Source of the DNA: Martelella radicis | Lineage (GTDB): Bacteria; Pseudomonadota; Alphaproteobacteria; Rhizobiales; Rhizobiaceae | Length of the DNA stretch: 51,040 nucleotides | Reading direction: 5' to 3' | Assembly (NCBI RefSeq): GCF_014196625.1 | Contig: NZ_JACIDZ010000022.1 | Location: 1-51,040 of the forward strand | Part shown: positions 20,075 through 29,128 of the stretch, one piece after another | Layout of the letters: the number at the start of each line of letters is the position of its first letter | How positions within the stretch are numbered: position 1 is the stretch's first letter | The notes under the pieces: model-generated | The model's database searches: none | The model's input: the letters and a program-made list of their open reading frames with translations, nothing else | What the model was told of the DNA's origin: nothing | Position numbers and translations under genes: made by a program

Positions 20075-21691
20075 TCAGGCGGAGCGCCGCGCGTCATCGC
20101 GCACGAGATCGCTCAGTTTCTCGCCGATCATGATCGCCGGCGCATTGGTGTTGCCGGAGACGATCTCCGGCATGATCGAGCAATCGGCGACGCGCAGGCC
20201 CTGAACGCCGCGCACGCGCAGCCGCTCGTCCACCACGGCGCGCTCGTCCTGGCCCATGCGGCAGGTGCCGGTCGGATGGTAGATCGTCGTCGAATAATCG
20301 CGCGCCCAGGCGAGCGTCCCCTCATAATCATCCATCGCCAGATCGCTGGAGGGTCGGAACTCCTCGGAAATCTTCGAGTTGAGCGGCGCCTGGCGGGCGA
20401 TGCGGCGGGCAATGCGCACGCCCTCGACAACGGTGCGCCGGTCGGTCTCGGTCGAGAGATAATTGGGATGGATCTTCGGATAGGCACGCGGATCCGGGCC
20501 GTTCAGCACGATCTCGCCCCGGCTCTCGGGCCTCAACTGGCAGACCGACATGGTGAAGGCGGAGAAGGGATGAACCCCCTCGCCCGGACTGTCCGCCGAC
20601 CAGGGCTGGACGTGAAACTGGATATCGGGCGTTGCCACATGATCGCCCGTGCGCAGGAAGCCGGTGGCAAGGCTTGCCGCCATGGTCATCGGGCCTGCAC
20701 GGAAGAGCGCATATTTGAGCGCGATCCGCGCCTGGTTGAACAGCGACCGCACCTCGTCATTCAGCGTCGGCTCGTTGCACTTGAACACGAGGCGGGCCTG
20801 AAGGTGGTCCTGCAGATTGCGACCGACATCCGGCGAATGGCGGACGACCTCGATGCCGTTCTTCTTCAGTTGCTCCGCATCGCCGATGCCGGAGAGCATC
20901 AGAAGCTGCGGCGAATTGATCGCGCCGGAAGAAAGGATCACCTCGCGCCGCGCCGTGACCAGCGCCTCGCGCGTGCCGCCCGAAAGATAGCGCACGCCCG
21001 TGGCTCTGCCGTTTTCGATCACCACCTTTTCGACCAGCGCGCCGGTGACGACCGTGAGGTTCGGCCGTTTTTTAGCGGGGTTGAGAAAGGCGACGGCGGA
21101 CGAACAGCGCCGCCCCTTGCGGGCCGTCAGCTGGAAATAGCCGACGCCTTCCTGCGTGGCGCCGTTGTAATCGGGATTGAAGGGATAACCTTCCGCGGTG
21201 GCGGCCGCCACCCAGGCATCGCAGATCGGCCGCTGCAGGCGCATGTTGGAGACGGAAAGCTCGCCATCCGTGCCATGATATTCATCCGCGCCACGCTCCT
21301 GGTTTTCCGAGCGCTTGAACAGCGGCAGCACGTCCTCCCAGCTCCAGCCGGCGTTCCCCATCTGGGCCCAGCGGTCGTAGTCCTCCTTCTGGCCGCGCAC
21401 GTAGAGCAGGCCATTGAGCGAGGACGAGCCGCCAAGCACCTTGCCGCGCGGCCAGTCGAGCGAACGGCCGTTGAGGCCCGGGTCCGGCTCGGTCTTGTAG
21501 CACCAGTCGACGGATGGATTGTGCATCATGCGGAAATAGCCGACGGGGATGTGGATCCAGGGGTTCCAGTCCGAAGGCCCGGCCTCCAGCAGCACGACGC
21601 GCACGTTCGGATCCGCGCTCAGCCTGTTGGCGATCACACAGCCGGCCGAGCCCGCGCCGACAATCACATAATCTGCTTCCAGCCGCTCCAT
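20075..21691 (-). CDS. iseJ: GMC flavin dehydrogenase, probable isethionate dehydrogenase
   Basis: A 538-aa FAD enzyme of the GMC (choline dehydrogenase) family. The dinucleotide motif GAGSAG is at 12-17. The two GMC signatures are visible (RGKVLGGSSSLNG and SSGAINSPQLLMLSGIG). The catalytic His and Asn lie in YHPTGTCRMG and SGNTNAPAIM near the C-terminus. Position next to xsc, a TRAP transporter and an IclR regulator points to IseJ, the membrane-associated enzyme that oxidises isethionate to sulfoacetaldehyde. Another 2-hydroxy-sulfonate or choline-like alcohol is possible. No signal peptide is seen. A GAGGGGGG site precedes the ATG. Confidence 0.85.
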   Translation of the reverse strand: MERLEADYVIVGAGSAGCVIANRLSADPNVRVVLLEAGPSDWNPWIHIPVGYFRMMHNPSVDWCYKTEPDPGLNGRSLDWPRGKVLGGSSSLNGLLYVRGQKEDYDRWAQMGNAGWSWEDVLPLFKRSENQERGADEYHGTDGELSVSNMRLQRPICDAWVAAATAEGYPFNPDYNGATQEGVGYFQLTARKGRRCSSAVAFLNPAKKRPNLTVVTGALVEKVVIENGRATGVRYLSGGTREALVTARREVILSSGAINSPQLLMLSGIGDAEQLKKNGIEVVRHSPDVGRNLQDHLQARLVFKCNEPTLNDEVRSLFNQARIALKYALFRAGPMTMAASLATGFLRTGDHVATPDIQFHVQPWSADSPGEGVHPFSAFTMSVCQLRPESRGEIVLNGPDPRAYPKIHPNYLSTETDRRTVVEGVRIARRIARQAPLNSKISEEFRPSSDLAMDDYEGTLAWARDYSTTIYHPTGTCRMGQDERAVVDERLRVRGVQGLRVADCSIMPEIVSGNTNAPAIMIGEKLSDLVRDDARRSA

Positions 21692-21735
21692 GAGCCCCCC
21701 TCAAGCCCTGAATTGACAAAATGCAACGAAATCTC

Positions 21736-21778
21736 CTTGCAAGAACAGTCGATATATGATTGAAATCGATACTGCAAG
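21736..21778 (-). promoter_or_regulatory. Divergent operator and iseJ promoter
   Basis: Outer arms CTTGCA/TGCAAG and inner arms CAGTCGAT/ATCGATACTG surround a centre at about 21759. On the minus strand TTGCAG (21777-21772), a 17-nt spacer and TATCGA (21754-21749) make a plausible promoter for iseJ. It is a good candidate site for the IclR regulator encoded at 25251. The plus-strand promoter is unclear. Confidence 0.5.
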
Positions 21779-21805
21779 TCTCATTTTTTCAGAGGGAGGG
21801 AAGAA

Positions 21806-23041
21806 ATGACGGGACTGAATGAGAAACTGCGCGGCATTTCGCGGCGCGATCTTTTCAAGCTTTCAGGGAAATTCGGATTGAGCTCGACGCTTCTGGCGGC
21901 AAGCTCTATGGCAGGCGTGGTAACGCTGCCGCGCCTGGCACAGGCGGTCGAATCGACCTATGAGAAGCGTTTTTCCAAGGAGCCGAAATACACGCTGAAA
22001 TACGGTGCATCCGGTTTCAACGAGCGCAACCTGCTGATCGAGCGCGCCGGCTGCCTGGAGTTCGCCCGCGATCTCGAGGAGCGCACCGACGGTCTCGTCC
22101 GTGTCGAGTTCATCGGCGACAATCAGATCTGCGGACAGCTGAACTGCGTCGAGAAGACCCAGCTCGGCATTATCGACATCTATGCCGCCTCGACCCAGAA
22201 CTCGGCCGGCGGCGCGCCTTACCTGAACGTGCTGGACTATGCCTACATGTTCCCGGGCCGGGCCTCGCAGTATCACTTCCTTTACAGCCCCGGTTCCCAG
22301 CGCATCCTGCGTGATCCGCTGGAAAAGCGCCACGGGCTGAAATTCCTGTTCTCGCACTGCGAACTGCGCGGCATCCAGCTTGGCCTCAAATATCAGGACA
22401 AGCCCACGGTGACGAAGCTGGAGGAGCTCTTCGGCACCAAGAACCGCGTGACCGGCACCCAGCTCGGCCGTATCGCCATGCAGCTTCTGAACCTCAACCC
22501 GGTTCCGATCGCCTGGGAGGAAACGCTCGACGGCCTGAAGCAGGGCCTGATCGACGGCGCGGAAACCTGGGCGTCTGCCGTGGCCTACGCCAACATGTCG
22601 CCGGTGGTCTCTCAGTCCGTCGACCTCAAGTTCTTCTGCGGCACGGAGCACACCTCCATGTCTTCCAAGGTGTTCGACAGCTTCGAACCGGAAGTTCAGG
22701 AGGCGGTGATGGAATCGTCCTACCTGACGCAGGTACAGATCCAGGCGGCAAACGAAGCCGCGCTGGTCAAGACGGTCGGCTTCTCCGATCCGCAGCTTCC
22801 GGGCACCATCTTCGACGAATACAATGTGCGTCCGGCATTCCTGCCCGACGACCAGATCAAGATGGCGGAAGAGATGTGCTCGCCGGAATATAATCCGGAG
22901 CCTTGGGCACAATGGCGCGAGCGCCTCAACAACTGGGCCGGCGGCATCGACACCTATGCCGAGATCAGCGCCATCGCCCGCGAAGTGCCGGCCGACATGA
23001 AGCCGGAAAATGTCGAACCCCGCCGTTGGTGGAAAAGCTGA
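21806..23041 (+). CDS. iseK: TRAP transporter solute-binding protein (DctP type), Tat-exported
   Basis: A 411-aa periplasmic binding protein of a tripartite ATP-independent transporter. The N-terminus has a twin-arginine signal (SRRDLFKLSG at 12-21, then a hydrophobic stretch ending near residue 47), so it is exported folded, unusual for most DctP proteins. The DctP core shows the conserved helix-strand pattern, including PVPIAWEETLDGLKQGLIDG. The two TRAP membrane subunits follow, and the cluster makes isethionate the likely ligand. Ligand assignment is by context. A strong GGGAGGG site precedes the ATG. Confidence 0.88.
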   Translation: MTGLNEKLRGISRRDLFKLSGKFGLSSTLLAASSMAGVVTLPRLAQAVESTYEKRFSKEPKYTLKYGASGFNERNLLIERAGCLEFARDLEERTDGLVRVEFIGDNQICGQLNCVEKTQLGIIDIYAASTQNSAGGAPYLNVLDYAYMFPGRASQYHFLYSPGSQRILRDPLEKRHGLKFLFSHCELRGIQLGLKYQDKPTVTKLEELFGTKNRVTGTQLGRIAMQLLNLNPVPIAWEETLDGLKQGLIDGAETWASAVAYANMSPVVSQSVDLKFFCGTEHTSMSSKVFDSFEPEVQEAVMESSYLTQVQIQAANEAALVKTVGFSDPQLPGTIFDEYNVRPAFLPDDQIKMAEEMCSPEYNPEPWAQWRERLNNWAGGIDTYAEISAIAREVPADMKPENVEPRRWWKS

Positions 23042-23159
23042 TCGTCGATCGGCCATGAAATGAAGACAGCCGGCATTCGGGAGGGATGCCGGCTGTTTGC
23101 GACTGTCGCCGCCTGCCTATCGGGGCGGGAAAACCGGCGAGAACATTCTTTGGGAGGAG

Positions 23160-23834
23160 ATGACGTTGGTGACGTTGTTGAACGAAGCCTGGTCGATTAT
23201 TGCCGCGATCCCGAGCTGGGATTCCTGGACGATAAGCGAGACCCTGGGCACGAATGGCGCCTGGCTCGTGGGCCTTGTCGTCACGCTTCTCGGCGGCCTC
23301 CTGGTTGCCGTTCTCTATGCGCGCTTTCCCGCGCTTGAAAATCACTTCGAAAAATCGGTGATGATCTGGTCCTATCTGCTGATCGCCGCGATCATCGGCG
23401 TCGAGGTGGTTCGCCGTTTCGTCTTCTCGGTGCAGGCGCCCTGGTCGACAACGCTGCCGCCCTTCCTGTTCCTGATCATGAGCTGGGCGGGCTGCGCCTA
23501 TAATCTGAAATTCCGCAATCACTTAAGTTTTGCCGAGTTCCGCTCGATGATGCCGCGCAACGCCCAGTTCGCCTGCCTCGTCATCGATGCCGTGCTCTGG
23601 CTCACCTTCTCCTGGGTCGTCGTCGTCACCTCGACGCGGGTCGTGTTCAACTCCGCGGCCAACTTCCAGATCCTGCTCGGCACCGACAATGTCATGCAAT
23701 GGTGGCTGCTCATCTCCGTGCCCATCAGCTTCATCCTGATTGCCGGACGGGCAATCGAGAACCTTGCGATCGACTATCGCAAATACAAGAACGGCGCAGA
23801 CCTTATTTCCGCGTCGACGCAATTCGGCGATTGA
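23160..23834 (+). CDS. iseL: TRAP transporter small membrane subunit (DctQ type)
   Basis: About 224 aa, at least four hydrophobic helices, with the DctQ features ALENHFEKSVMIWSYLLIA and the IVIGVEVVRR-like amphipathic turn (IIGVEVVRRFVF). It pairs with the large permease encoded 9 nt downstream. The start is uncertain: ATG at 23160 directly abuts GGGAGGAG, which is too close for ideal spacing; TTG at 23166 or GTG at 23169 in the same frame are better spaced. The gap after the binding protein is about 120 bp. Confidence 0.85.
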   Translation: MTLVTLLNEAWSIIAAIPSWDSWTISETLGTNGAWLVGLVVTLLGGLLVAVLYARFPALENHFEKSVMIWSYLLIAAIIGVEVVRRFVFSVQAPWSTTLPPFLFLIMSWAGCAYNLKFRNHLSFAEFRSMMPRNAQFACLVIDAVLWLTFSWVVVVTSTRVVFNSAANFQILLGTDNVMQWWLLISVPISFILIAGRAIENLAIDYRKYKNGADLISASTQFGD

Positions 23835-23843
23835 GGAGGCCCC

Positions 23844-25205
23844 ATGTCAGACTCCCTTCTGGTTACCTTGATCTCGCTCGGCGCCACCGGCTTCTTCCTG
23901 ATCGGGGTTCCCGTGCTCCTCGTCATCGGCCTTTGGGTGATCGGCATGAGCATGATGCTCGGCCTGCCGCTCGACAATCTCGGCTCCGCGCTGTCGGATG
24001 TCTTCACCGACGGTTTCGCGCTTCTGGCCATGCCGCTCTTCATCCTCACCGGCGATCTGATCAACCAGTCCGGCATTGCAAGGCGCATGTCCGACTTCGC
24101 CTATTCCTGCCTCGGCTGGCTGCGCGGCGGCCTCGCCATGGCGGCGATCGGCGCCTGCGGCCTGTTTGCCGCGATCTCCGGTTCGAACTCTGCGACGACG
24201 GCCACGATCGGTGCCATGCTGCATCCGGAAATGAAAAAGGGCGGCTATGACGAGCGCTTTTCGGCGGCGACGGCGGCGGCCGGCGGCACGCTCGGCATCA
24301 TCATTCCGCCGTCGATCATCTTCATCGTCTACGGCTTCCTGATGAACCTGCCGATCTCCGATCTCTTCGTCGCCGGCATCATTCCGGGCCTTCTGATGGG
24401 GCTTTCGATGATGTTCTTCTGCTGGCTGATCTGCCGGAAGAACGGCTGGGGCCACATCATCGCGCTGGAGCCGTCCCGCATCCTGAAGACCGGCATCGGC
24501 TCATGGCTCGGCTTCTTCGCCATCGGCATCGTGCTCTGGGGCATCTACACCGGAAAATTCTCGCCGACCGAAGCGGCTGCCGTCACCGTCGGCTTCTGCG
24601 TGCTTGTCGGCTTCCTGTCGCTGCCGTTGCACCGGATGATGGGCTCGCCTTCCGAAGACCGTTCCCCGAATGAGCGCAGCTATGCGGAAATGCTGGTGGT
24701 GCGCGGCTTCACGCCAATCGACATCCCGTCGATTACGCTGCGCTCGGCCCAGATCACCGGCATTCTGGCACCGCTGATCGCGATCTCGGTGGTGATGCAG
24801 CAGATCCTTTCGGTTCTGGGCGCCGAACAGGCGATCGGCGATTTCGTCCGCTCCATGGGCGGCTATTATCCGGTCCTGTTCACCGCCATGGCGCTGGTGT
24901 TCATCACCGGCATGGTGCTGGAAAGCCTGCCGACGACGATCATCATGGCGCCGATCCTGGCGCCGATCGCCGCCTCCATCGGCGTTGATCCGATCCAGTT
25001 CGCCGTGGTCTTCCTGATCGGCGCATCGATCGGCTTCATCACCCCGCCCTACGGCCTCAATCTTTATGTGGCCTCGGGCGTGACCGGCGTGTCCTATTTC
25101 CGCATACTGCGCTATATCTACCCCTATATCGTCGCGCTGATTGCGGTTTGGGTCCTCGTCGCGCTTGTCCCGTCGCTCTCGACAATGCTAATCCCGCAGC
25201 GATGA
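23844..25205 (+). CDS. iseM: TRAP transporter large permease (DctM type)
   Basis: A 453-aa inner-membrane protein with about 12 helices. It shows the DctM hallmarks: GLPLDNLGSALSDVF, LFAAISGSNSATTATIG and the GTLGIIIPPSIIFIVYG segment that binds Na+ in family structures. It uses a sodium gradient to pull substrate from the binding protein. It lies 9 nt after the small subunit with GGAGG upstream, so the two are coupled. The proposed substrate is isethionate. Confidence 0.92.
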   Translation: MSDSLLVTLISLGATGFFLIGVPVLLVIGLWVIGMSMMLGLPLDNLGSALSDVFTDGFALLAMPLFILTGDLINQSGIARRMSDFAYSCLGWLRGGLAMAAIGACGLFAAISGSNSATTATIGAMLHPEMKKGGYDERFSAATAAAGGTLGIIIPPSIIFIVYGFLMNLPISDLFVAGIIPGLLMGLSMMFFCWLICRKNGWGHIIALEPSRILKTGIGSWLGFFAIGIVLWGIYTGKFSPTEAAAVTVGFCVLVGFLSLPLHRMMGSPSEDRSPNERSYAEMLVVRGFTPIDIPSITLRSAQITGILAPLIAISVVMQQILSVLGAEQAIGDFVRSMGGYYPVLFTAMALVFITGMVLESLPTTIIMAPILAPIAASIGVDPIQFAVVFLIGASIGFITPPYGLNLYVASGVTGVSYFRILRYIYPYIVALIAVWVLVALVPSLSTMLIPQR

Positions 25206-25250
25206 GCCGGCGTTTCGCCAGATGAATTGAAAAGCGTTTGAGAGACGATA

Positions 25251-26030
25251 TTGGACGATCAAGCCAGGGACGGACAGATACCGACAAACCTCCGCCTTCT
25301 GCTGGTGCTCGAAGCACTGGCGGAAGCCGGATCGCCCGTCACGCCGACCGAGGTGAACCAGAAGCTCGGCCTGCCGAAGCCGACGATCCACCGGCTGTTC
25401 GCCACGCTTGAGGCCGAAGGCTTCATCCAGCGCGAGATCGACGGGCGCGGCTATTGCCCCGGCCGCAGGCTGCGCGTCATGTCGGCAGGCATCCTCTCCT
25501 CGCTCAGGATCAGGACCGCGCGCGTTGCGATCCTCACCGAGCTTGCCGAGGCGATCAACGAGACCTGCAACATCTCGCTGCCGGATCTCGACGCGATGAT
25601 CTATTTGGAACGCGTCGAAACCAAATGGCCGCTCCGGATCCAGCTTCCGGTCGGCTCGCGCGTGCCGTTTTACTGCACAGCCAGCGGCAAGATGTATCTG
25701 AGTTCTCTCGACCGGAAACATCTGGAAAACTATCTGCGCGCGACCGAACTTTCGGCCCGCGCGGAGAACACGATCACTTCGCCTGGCGATCTAGTCGGCG
25801 AACTCGACCAGGTCCGCGAGCGCGGCTATGCGACGGACAACGAAGAGTTCATGGACGGCATGATCGCCGTCGCCGTGCCGATCCGCGACAGTTTCGGCCG
25901 CCTCGTCTCCGCGCTTTCGTTTCACGCGCCGCTGCAGCGGCTTTCGCTGGACGAGGCGATCAACAATGTCGACCGCCTGAACGCCGCCGCCGACAAGCTC
26001 TCGGCGCTGATCAGCAAATCCGATCTCTGA
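25251..26030 (+). CDS. iseR: IclR family transcriptional regulator
   Basis: A 259-aa regulator with an N-terminal winged helix (about 11-75; TEVNQKLGLPKPTIHRLFATL is the recognition region) and the IclR effector-binding domain (about 85-255; YFCTASGK-like FYCTASGKMYL and DNEEFMDGMIAVAVPIRD). It lies 45 nt behind the large TRAP subunit on the same strand. Characterised isethionate loci also carry an IclR-type regulator (IseR). The frame has no ATG before the DNA-binding domain, so TTG at 25251 is taken as the start; the only alternatives lie before an in-frame stop at 25239. Its likely target is the palindrome at 21736-21778. Confidence 0.85.
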   Translation: MDDQARDGQIPTNLRLLLVLEALAEAGSPVTPTEVNQKLGLPKPTIHRLFATLEAEGFIQREIDGRGYCPGRRLRVMSAGILSSLRIRTARVAILTELAEAINETCNISLPDLDAMIYLERVETKWPLRIQLPVGSRVPFYCTASGKMYLSSLDRKHLENYLRATELSARAENTITSPGDLVGELDQVRERGYATDNEEFMDGMIAVAVPIRDSFGRLVSALSFHAPLQRLSLDEAINNVDRLNAAADKLSALISKSDL

Positions 26031-26135
26031 CGCGAAGGTTGGCGGCTGGTTCGCCCGCCATAAGCCAGAACGAAACAGCCGCCGCCCCTTGAGGACGACG
26101 GCTGAGCCACGGCGCACGCCGCTTGAGTTCAGTTA

Positions 26136-26828
26136 TCAGTTGTTCGGGTTGCCCATGCCGCGCGGCATCGGCGGCTGCTGGCCCTGATTGCCGGCCGGCC
26201 CCTGGGCGAAGGGCCGCTGCGGGCCGGCGCCGGGAACCGGCAGTTCCGAAACCGCGACCTTGCCGTCGCCGTCGCTGTCGAGATACTGGAAGTGGCGCTC
26301 GAACATCGGGCGTCCGACCTCGACCTGGAAGGCCTCGAACTCGTCCAGCGAGAGATAGCCGTCGCCGTTCTTGTCATACTGACCGAGGTCGCCCATCATC
26401 TGCGGGCCGCCCGTCGGGCCTGCGCCGCGCGGGCCATTGCCGGGCCCCATGCCGGGACCGCGCATGCCGCCGGGCCCAAAGTCGCCCTGCGCGCCGCCGC
26501 GCTGGCCCTGCATCATGCCGGGGCCATAAGCGCCGCCGTCATTGCCGCGCATCGCCATCTGGCCGGGGCCCCTCTGCTGACCCTGGGCGAAGCCGCCCTG
26601 CGGCCCACCGCGCGTCGGACCTGCCTGCTGGCGATCCTGCATCATGCCCTGACGTCCGCCCGGACCTCTGGCTGCGCCCTGCGGACCGTCGCAATCCGTC
26701 ATCATCTGCCGGGGGCCCTGGCCACGGCCGCCCCAGTTGTCACCAGGCCCTGCCGCGAATGCGGGAACGGCAGCGCCGCCGATGAGTGCTGCAACCAGTC
26801 CTGCTGCGAAAATCGTATTGCGTTTCAT
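26136..26828 (-). CDS. Secreted EF-hand protein with Gly/Pro/Gln/Met-rich tail
   Basis: A 230-aa exported protein. Residues 1-26 form a Sec signal peptide ending AFAA. Residues 27-148 are low-complexity, rich in Gly, Pro, Gln, Arg and Met, with repeated MM and GM pairs and a single Cys at 46. Two canonical EF-hand loops follow: D152-K-N-G-D-G...E163 and D184-S-D-G-D-G...E195. It should bind Ca2+ (or another divalent metal) in the periplasm. An upstream extension of the frame overlaps the divergent regulator and is rejected; the ATG at 26828 has AAGGAG before it. It is divergent from a two-component system. Confidence 0.85.
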   Translation of the reverse strand: MKRNTIFAAGLVAALIGGAAVPAFAAGPGDNWGGRGQGPRQMMTDCDGPQGAARGPGGRQGMMQDRQQAGPTRGGPQGGFAQGQQRGPGQMAMRGNDGGAYGPGMMQGQRGGAQGDFGPGGMRGPGMGPGNGPRGAGPTGGPQMMGDLGQYDKNGDGYLSLDEFEAFQVEVGRPMFERHFQYLDSDGDGKVAVSELPVPGAGPQRPFAQGPAGNQGQQPPMPRGMGNPNN

Positions 26829-26996
26829 GACATCGCTCCTTTCGATCTGTCGATGTCGCCAATCTGCCCCTTCTATGTCGCAGTACGATGCCGGGATAAG
26901 GTTGAATTGTATCCGTTGGTCGCAGGACCTTCCGCCTGATACAAAACGTGACACAGTTTTGCGCAACGGCTCGTGTGACTGCGCTAAGGTAAGACT

Positions 26997-27719
26997 ATGG
27001 ACAAGGAACCCCACATCCTGATCGTCGACGATCACCGGGAAATCCGCGATGCGGTGCAGAGCTATCTGCAGAAGAACGGCTACCGGGCGACGGCCGTGCG
27101 CGATGCTGCGGAAATGGACGACAAGCTGCGCAGCGGCAGCTTCGACCTGATTGTGCTTGACGTGATGATGCCGGGCGAGGACGGCATTTCCGTCTGCCGC
27201 CGCCTAAGCGCGGATGGCAGCGTGCCGATCCTGATGCTGACCGCACTCGGCGAGGAGACCGACCGGATCATAGGCCTCGAGGTCGGCGCGGATGACTATC
27301 TGCCGAAACCCTTCAACCCGCGAGAGCTTCTGGCCCGCATCCGCGCCATTCTGCGCCGCTCGGAGCGCCAGCCGAAGCTTTCCGGCGCGCCCGCCGGCGA
27401 AAGACTGCGCTTTGCCGACTGGACGCTCGACACCGACACGCGCCGCCTGACCGCCGATGACGGGCGCGAGGAGGTGCTGACGACGGCGGATTTCCGGCTT
27501 CTGACCGTGCTTCTCGCGCGCCCGCGTTTCGTTCTGAGCCGCGAACAGCTTCTCGACGCCACCTCCGGGCGCAGCGCCCATGTGTTCGACCGCACCATCG
27601 ACAACCAGATCAGCCGCCTGCGCCGCAAGATCGAGCCGGATCCGGCAAGCCCCGCAATCATCGTGACGGTGCGCGGCGGCGGCTACTCGCTTGCCTGCGA
27701 CGTGGAGCATGTGTCGTGA
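26997..27719 (+). CDS. OmpR-family response regulator
   Basis: A 240-aa DNA-binding regulator: receiver domain (1-120) with acidic pocket D11/D12, phospho-acceptor Asp 55 (LIVLDVMMPG) and the Lys of LPKPF near 103; then an OmpR winged helix (about 135-235; SRLRRKIEPDP and VRGGGYSL). It overlaps the downstream kinase gene by 4 nt, the usual sign of a cognate pair. The divergent EF-hand gene across 168 bp is its natural first candidate target. Confidence 0.95.
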   Translation: MDKEPHILIVDDHREIRDAVQSYLQKNGYRATAVRDAAEMDDKLRSGSFDLIVLDVMMPGEDGISVCRRLSADGSVPILMLTALGEETDRIIGLEVGADDYLPKPFNPRELLARIRAILRRSERQPKLSGAPAGERLRFADWTLDTDTRRLTADDGREEVLTTADFRLLTVLLARPRFVLSREQLLDATSGRSAHVFDRTIDNQISRLRRKIEPDPASPAIIVTVRGGGYSLACDVEHVS

Positions 27720-29128
27720 GAGCGCTTCTTCCCCGCACACTGCGCGGCCAGATCATCGCGCTCATCGTCGTGGCCCTGGCAATCGCGCAGGCGCTGACGC
27801 TCTGGCTGTTCGTCGACCAGCGCGCGCTCGCCGTACGCTCTGCCCTTGCCATCGAGGCGGCGGACCGAGCCGGCAGCACGGCGCGCCTGCTGGAGGATGC
27901 GCCGCAGGATCTCCGATCCGAAATCCTGCAGGCCGCAAGCTCCTCGCTCGTGCGCTTTACCATCGGCCAGACACCGCTCGTCTCGAGCGAGGCCGGCAAC
28001 GCGCCGAACTGGATCGAGCGGCGGATCCGCGCGGTCTTCGCAACAGATGATCCGCGCACCATCCGCGTCGATCTGCACACCGACCAGCCCCGGCCGCCGC
28101 CGCGCGCCGGGCCAGTTCCAGGCGCAGGCCAGATGCACGGAATGGGTCAGATGCGGCCGCCGCCTGGCCAGCCCCCGGTCAGCGCGACGGCGCTCGACCT
28201 TTCGATCGCGCTTGCCGACGGAAGCTGGCTCAATGTGACCTCCCGCTTTCGCGATCCGCCCTATCAATGGGTCTGGTCGGAGGCGCTGCCCTTTGCGCTG
28301 ACGGCGGGGTTTCTGGCTGTGGTTCTGTGGTTCGCGCTTTCCCGTCTGACGGGACCGCTTCGCCGCCTTGCCGCCGCCGCCGACCGGCTCGGCCGGGGTG
28401 AGGATGTCGAACCGATCGCTGCCACGGGGCCGGAGGAAATGAGCCGACTTGCCGTATCCTTTAACGAGATGCAGGCGCGGCTCGACCGATTCGTGCGCGA
28501 GCGAACGCAACTGCTCGGTGCCCTCGGACATGATCTGCGCTCGCCGTTGACAGCGCTGAGGGTACGCGCCGAGATGGTGGACGAGGAGGAAACCCGCGAG
28601 CGCATGGTCGCGACGATCGAGGAAATGCGGGAGATGGTCGAGGCAACGCTCTCCTTCTCGCGCGGTATGGCCATGAACGAACCGGTCGAGACGGTGGAGC
28701 TCCAGACGTTTCTCTCGGACCTAGCCGGCGAACTCATCGAAACGGGACATGACGTGACGACTGCCGCGATCGCTGACGCCGAGCTCAGGCTCCGGCCGCT
28801 TTCCATGCGGCGGGCTTTGCGCAATCTCATCGAGAACGCCGTGCGCTACGGAAAGCGGGCGACGATATCAGCCGCGGCCGAAAACGGATCGGCTGTCATC
28901 AAGATCGAGGACGAGGGAGCGGGCATTGCCGGCGATCAGCTTGACCGGGTGTTCGAGCCCTTTGTCAGGCTAGAAACATCGCGCTCACGCGAGACTGGGG
29001 GCGTCGGCCTTGGCCTTTCGATCGCCCGTACCGCCATCCTGGCCCATGGCGGCGGAATTGCACTCGAAAACCGCCCAACCGGCGGATTACGTGTGACCGT
29101 CACGCTGCCGCTTGCCACCTCCGCCTGA
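27716..29128 (+). CDS. EnvZ-type sensor histidine kinase
   Basis: A 470-aa inner-membrane kinase starting at GTG within the regulator's stop codon. Membrane helices at about 12-33 and 190-209 frame a periplasmic region of about 155 residues. HAMP (210-262), the H-box with phospho-acceptor His 272 (GHDLRSPLTAL), and the ATPase domain with NLIENAVRYG, DEGAGI and GVGLGLSIA follow. The periplasmic part holds a Pro/Met-rich insertion (about 125-154, with QMHGMGQM) that resembles the tail of the divergent EF-hand protein, hinting at metal or that protein as the signal. The signal is not known. Confidence 0.93.
   Translation: MRALLPRTLRGQIIALIVVALAIAQALTLWLFVDQRALAVRSALAIEAADRAGSTARLLEDAPQDLRSEILQAASSSLVRFTIGQTPLVSSEAGNAPNWIERRIRAVFATDDPRTIRVDLHTDQPRPPPRAGPVPGAGQMHGMGQMRPPPGQPPVSATALDLSIALADGSWLNVTSRFRDPPYQWVWSEALPFALTAGFLAVVLWFALSRLTGPLRRLAAAADRLGRGEDVEPIAATGPEEMSRLAVSFNEMQARLDRFVRERTQLLGALGHDLRSPLTALRVRAEMVDEEETRERMVATIEEMREMVEATLSFSRGMAMNEPVETVELQTFLSDLAGELIETGHDVTTAAIADAELRLRPLSMRRALRNLIENAVRYGKRATISAAAENGSAVIKIEDEGAGIAGDQLDRVFEPFVRLETSRSRETGGVGLGLSIARTAILAHGGGIALENRPTGGLRVTVTLPLATSA

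Noticed and set aside
26829-27035. N-terminal extension of the EF-hand protein frame
   Set aside because: It overlaps the start of the divergent response regulator gene and lacks a ribosome site; the internal ATG at 26828 with AAGGAG starts a proper signal peptide.
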